64,000 nt of DNA, taken from NCBI RefSeq assembly GCF_036417845.1, contig NC_089981.1, positions 79,029,268 through 79,093,267 of the forward strand. The letters are read 5' to 3'. Positions 60,383-64,000 of the stretch are shown in pieces. The notes below the pieces were generated by a model. That model was not told the DNA's origin. It did not search any database and was given only the letters and a program-made list of their open reading frames with translations. How positions within the stretch are numbered: position 1 is the first letter of the stretch; each line of letters begins with the position of its first letter. This DNA is from Apteryx mantelli. Taxonomy: Eukaryota > Chordata > Aves > Apterygiformes > Apterygidae. The position numbers and the translations under genes are program-made.

Positions 60383-60534
60383 ATGCTGCGGAAGCTCACC
60401 CAGGACCAGATCAACGACTGGTTCACCATCGGCAAAGCTGTGCCCACCGCCGAGCTCCTGGGTGCCGAGGCCGATGCCCCGCACAGCCCTCCTCCTCCCG
60501 CACCCGCCGCCCGGGAGCCATTAACGGCCGCGGA
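60383..60534 (+). CDS. TDRD9: TDRD9 exon 1 (N-terminus of the Tudor-domain DExH helicase), gene continues beyond right edge
   Basis: TDRD9 is a germline DExH-box ATPase with a Tudor domain. It acts in nuage in the piRNA pathway and helps silence retrotransposons in the male germline. The exon starts with ATG in good context (GCCGCCATCATGC) and encodes MLRKLTQDQINDWFTIGKAV then PTAELLGAEADAP and a proline/alanine-rich stretch to about residue 50, where donor GTGAGT follows (60535). MLRKLT-QINDWFTIGK matches the TDRD9 N-terminus. The frame is open upstream to 60212 but has no ATG there, so 60383 is the likely start. The rest of exon 1 after residue 27 is diverged from mammals. Helicase and Tudor exons are outside the window, and no exon 2 was found up to 64000. 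Confidence 0.92.
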
Positions 60535-63500
60535 GTGAGTGCGGGGTGTGACGTCTCCAGGCTGGGGCCTCCGCTCTTGGTGGGGGGACGCTCCCGGCCC
60601 TGGGGCGGGTGGGTGGGTGCATGTACAGGTACATGCGCTCTGCTGCTGCCCTTCCCTGGCGTGAGATCAGGGCCCTGTGGTGCGTTTCCCCAGGCCCTGT
60701 GCCTCTGGGAGGCCCCATGCTTGCTTTGGACGAGGCTCAGGGTCCCATCGTAGTGTTTGTGGTTACGGTCTGGGTACAGGTGGGTGTGTTTTTGTGGTTT
60801 TAATACTTACATTTTATTTATTTTTTTGTCTGCTTTGTTACTTATCTGTATTATCTTGATCATCACTAGAAATCTTACGTGTACGATTTGATTTCTCTGG
60901 AGTGCTTTAATGCTGGTGTGCAATTGCAGCAAATTCTGTTGTGGAATTGTGGAACTGCATTAGAAGAGACTTGGTCTAGCCTCAAGTATACAGCTAAGGA
61001 ATTTTGCCCAGTGGCATAATGATAAATAAACGATGCTCAGGAGTAGATTTTTTTTGCTCACCAGGAAGTAGTACTTTCACAGAGTGTGTTTCATGTATTA
61101 TTGAATCAATGAGCAACAGCTCTGGCTCTAGCTGATTTTTTTTTTCTTCTTTTTTTTTTCTTACAGTCCCTTAAGAGTATCACTGGCTCTTATATTGCTT
61201 TCAGTGGTTGATTTTTGAATGACTCTATTAATTTTACAGTAGATTAATTATTTCACCAGTTTGTGCTTCATACCTGATTTGTAGCTCAGTGCTTCTCTTT
61301 CAAGTAGATACATCTTTAATTTATACTGCAGTTTGTAAGCGAATATATTTAATAAATGGGTGTTACCTACTTCATAACTTTGTTGATCAGTTTAATTTGG
61401 TAGCTTACCAGATCTTTACAAAATAGTATTATGTAAATTATGCTACATACCTGTAAAAAACGGATTATTTTTTATCTATTTTCTCTTCCTTCCTCTAATG
61501 TTCCATTCTAGCCAGCAGTTTTCCAACAGCTGAGAGAGGTGATGTCACATATGGTAGATGTTCTCAGTTATTTATAAACTGTCTCTCTCAACTGTCAGGA
61601 TGGCTGTGTTAGGAGAAAAATCCAATTCTGCATACTGTGGACATTCTGGAAATGCTTGTTGGATTCTTATGAATGTTTAAAAACAATCGGTTCCAAGCTA
61701 CAGGAAGACCTGTGCTGTTGAATCATCTAGGTATCTTGAAAATCCTTTCCTCAGCTGCCAGTGCCTTTCCTGCATAGAAAGCTGATGCTATAGCTGATCC
61801 ATTGAATCACCAACTGAACATTTCTCTTTAAAATATTTTTATATAGAGGGCACTTAGTTTGTTCCAGAAACTTCCTTTAGAGAAGCTTGATGTGAATCCT
61901 GAAAAGCAGAGGTGAATAATAGTAAGGCTTCCCTAACTAGTCCTCAAGTTTATCCCAGACAAACAGGTGTCACGGTTGTTGTACAAAAGTTACATGCTTA
62001 TTTTAAGCTATATTCTTATTTATTCTTAATTTTTTCCAGCCCATCCACACAAGTACTAGAAAATTGTTCAGCTGTATTTCAGGATATGATTGCTTCCAGT
62101 GGAAGTATTTCATGACCATCATCATCTTGTCTAGTGAATCTTTCTGCTGGCTTCCCTATGGGAACGTGCGTTTGCTGTGAGCACCAGTTAACAGTCTGTT
62201 ATCCTGAATCAACTGCTATGCGTGTTCTAACTAAACTGTACATTCGTTGCTCTTGTGACCTATCTGAAGTGATAACTGTATCTGAAGTTACCGGGATAAA
62301 GATAGTTCAAGGTATACTGGCATGTCACTCCTTGCATGTGCTTTATTCTCAGATGGCAAAACTTGTATGGTGTTTACAGCCAGAAAGAGAACTGTATGTA
62401 TATTTGTATAGCAGTCAACCATGTTTGTTATTCAGTAGTGTCTGGATATTGGGGTGGGGGTAGAAGAATGCTTTCACCTTCATGCTTGCTAAACTGGAAG
62501 GTATTGCAATGGTGCATAACAATCTTTGTCGGTAGTATTTAGATGAGACTTGGTTAGTGTATCTGTAGCTGCCACAGAAAAGGGTTTGTATGTGCTTTCA
62601 CATACTTGAATCTTTAAAAGTAGCTGGAGATGCACTCACTCTAGAGTATCTTTTTTTTTTTTTTTCCCCTTCCCCCTGGGTGATGTATGACAGTGTGGAT
62701 TGCAGTGCTTCTGGAACTCTCTCAAAGGGTGTAAATTGGCTTCTGAGAAAGAATGAATCTTTTCTTAACATCTTAACTATAGATATCCTGATAGTTCAAC
62801 AGAGACTGTTTAGGATATCAGTTTCTGTACTTCCTTCAAGAGAAGGACAAAACTAGCACGTCAGAATATCTTACCTCCTCTCATCCCCCAAAGTAAAACT
62901 GTTATCATTAGCAAGCTCTGAATCACTGACTGAGATCCACTGTTTTTTATGCAAATAGTTACTTAAAATTTTTCCAAAAGCCACCAAACAAAAGGTCAGA
63001 TTTTTAAGGTTACTTACTGTGCTCAGGAACAGAATTCATAAACCCAGTGTGCACCAGATCTGTGGGACTTCTCAGTCTTTAGTTAGGTACCAATAACATT
63101 TCTATAATACCTGGGAAGGGTTTGACCAGAGATTCTTGAAACCAGCTGAGCACTAAGCTGCCTAAACCTAGCAAGGAATGCAGAAGAAAGCAACAGGATT
63201 CACCTGGCCTTGTGTGCCTAGGCAGAGAGAAATCCTTTAGACGGATATGTCTTTGCACTCAAAAGCCTTAGAAAGTAAACTTGTTGTGGAATTTGTCAGT
63301 TGTGTTAACAGAGAGAGAGCGACGTTATTTTAACAGGTAGGGGTTTTTTCCTTTCTCCTCTGAAAAAGAGAGAGGGGATGTGCATCCTAAATAACCACTT
63401 ACATAGGCATAGCTTTGCCCATGAAGATTTCTCAAGGCACAAAGTGCAGCTTTTGGCTTCCCTTGTTCTTGTGGCAGTTAGGTGCCTGATTCTCATTCCT

Positions 63501-64000
63501 GTCTTTTTAAAGTTTCTTCCATGTGAATAGATCCATTCAACCCTTTCATATGCTTTTTCAAAATGTAATTATGAGTGATGTACTGATCCTCTTTGTTCAG
63601 TCATAGAACATTAATAGTCTGTCTTGCCTTACTGACATGTGCAAATGAAGCAAGCCTTGTGTCTGTTAATTCTGGCAAAATAATGGTTACACCAAGCGGT
63701 TGCTTTGGGGAAAAATGCTAATACTTGTTGATGAATGAAACCTGTAATGTACATATGGATACTCACAGAAGACCTCCTTGGACAGAACTTGCTTATCCCT
63801 AGACATAGGTTTAAAGTCTCTGAGCATGGATGCCACGTGCATATGTGTGTTGCCACCAAATGAAGAGGATTTCTGTATGAAGGGCCTTTTGTTTAGCCCA
63901 TATTTCGTTTCCGTACATGTTTCTGTTTCACAGTTCTGGGAACCTGCGTGCAATTTAGATACCTGTTACAAAACTTGAAGAATTTTGAAGAGGCTTTCAT
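60535..64000 (+). other. TDRD9: TDRD9 intron 1 (partial)
   Basis: From the exon 1 donor to the window end. I searched for the next TDRD9 coding segment (EYINKYRQLE-like) on the plus strand and saw none. Contents: T tracts near 61139-61160 and 62651-62665, and a possible old interspersed repeat at about 62985-63510. Open frames of up to 109 codons (62134-62463) look like chance. Confidence 0.75.
62985..63510. repeat. Possible ancient interspersed repeat
   Basis: Starts with AAGGTCAGATTTTTAAGGTT and ends near GCAGTTAGGTGCCTGATTCTC, with internal TTAGTTAGGTACC and CTGCCTAAACC words. This TTAGGTGCC-type vocabulary is shared with other old amniote repeats. The family was not identified. Confidence 0.3.

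Larger units (their letters stand above)
59390..60610. promoter_or_regulatory. CpG island, presumed bidirectional promoter of ATP5MJ (-) and TDRD9 (+)
   Basis: A GC-rich, CG-dense block between the head-to-head genes ATP5MJ and TDRD9, flanked by AT-rich DNA. It includes TDRD9 exon 1 and probably the ATP5MJ 5'UTR exon. No TATA box was seen on either side, as usual for CpG-island promoters. A G12 run is at 60201-60212. Confidence 0.85.

Noticed and set aside
62030-62115. Possible TDRD9 exon after TTTTTTCCAG near 62040
   Set aside because: The acceptor looks acceptable, but the translation does not resemble any TDRD9 segment and no donor follows in a suitable frame.

Overview
The window is vertebrate nuclear DNA, most likely from a bird. 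It holds sparse, diverged CR1 LINE fragments, no mammalian SINEs, compact intergenic spacing, and split genes with canonical GT-AG introns. There are no prokaryotic features, no tRNA or rRNA genes, no CRISPR arrays and no intact mobile elements. The gene order matches human 14q32.33 as I recall it: PPP1R13B, then ATP5MJ (C14orf2/MP68), then TDRD9.

Layout. Positions 1 to about 43,100, minus strand: the 5' part of PPP1R13B (ASPP1). Four coding exons are visible, at 42795-42803 (Met-Met-Pro only), 16350-16497, 7870-7989 and 5858-5925. They encode about the first 115 residues, mainly the N-terminal ubiquitin-like domain. Intron 1 is about 26.3 kb, and the gene runs off the left edge inside intron 4. 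Its promoter is a CpG island (about 42.2-43.6 kb) with a CCAAT box, an E2F-type site and a GC-box array, all placed for leftward transcription. From 43.6 to 55.3 kb there is no protein-coding gene. Three short plus-strand segments there have good splice signals and could be exons of a divergent lncRNA. From 55.3 to about 59.9 kb, minus strand: a complete coding sequence for ATP5MJ, the 6.8-kDa proteolipid of mitochondrial ATP synthase (56 aa), in three coding exons, one a 21-nt microexon. A second CpG island (59.4-60.6 kb) separates it head-to-head from TDRD9 on the plus strand. TDRD9 exon 1 (50 codons) is present and the rest lies beyond the right edge.

The three genes have unrelated jobs: p53-family/PP1 regulation, ATP synthase, and a piRNA-pathway helicase. 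The tight pairing of a housekeeping mitochondrial gene with a germline gene across one CpG island is the most interesting regulatory point. An NRF1-like site lies towards ATP5MJ, and an abutting MYB core plus E-box and GC box lie towards TDRD9. I did not find a clear new biological system. The most testable novel items are the candidate divergent lncRNA, the TDRD9-side MYB/E-box module, and a pyrimidine-rich block of unknown origin in PPP1R13B intron 1.
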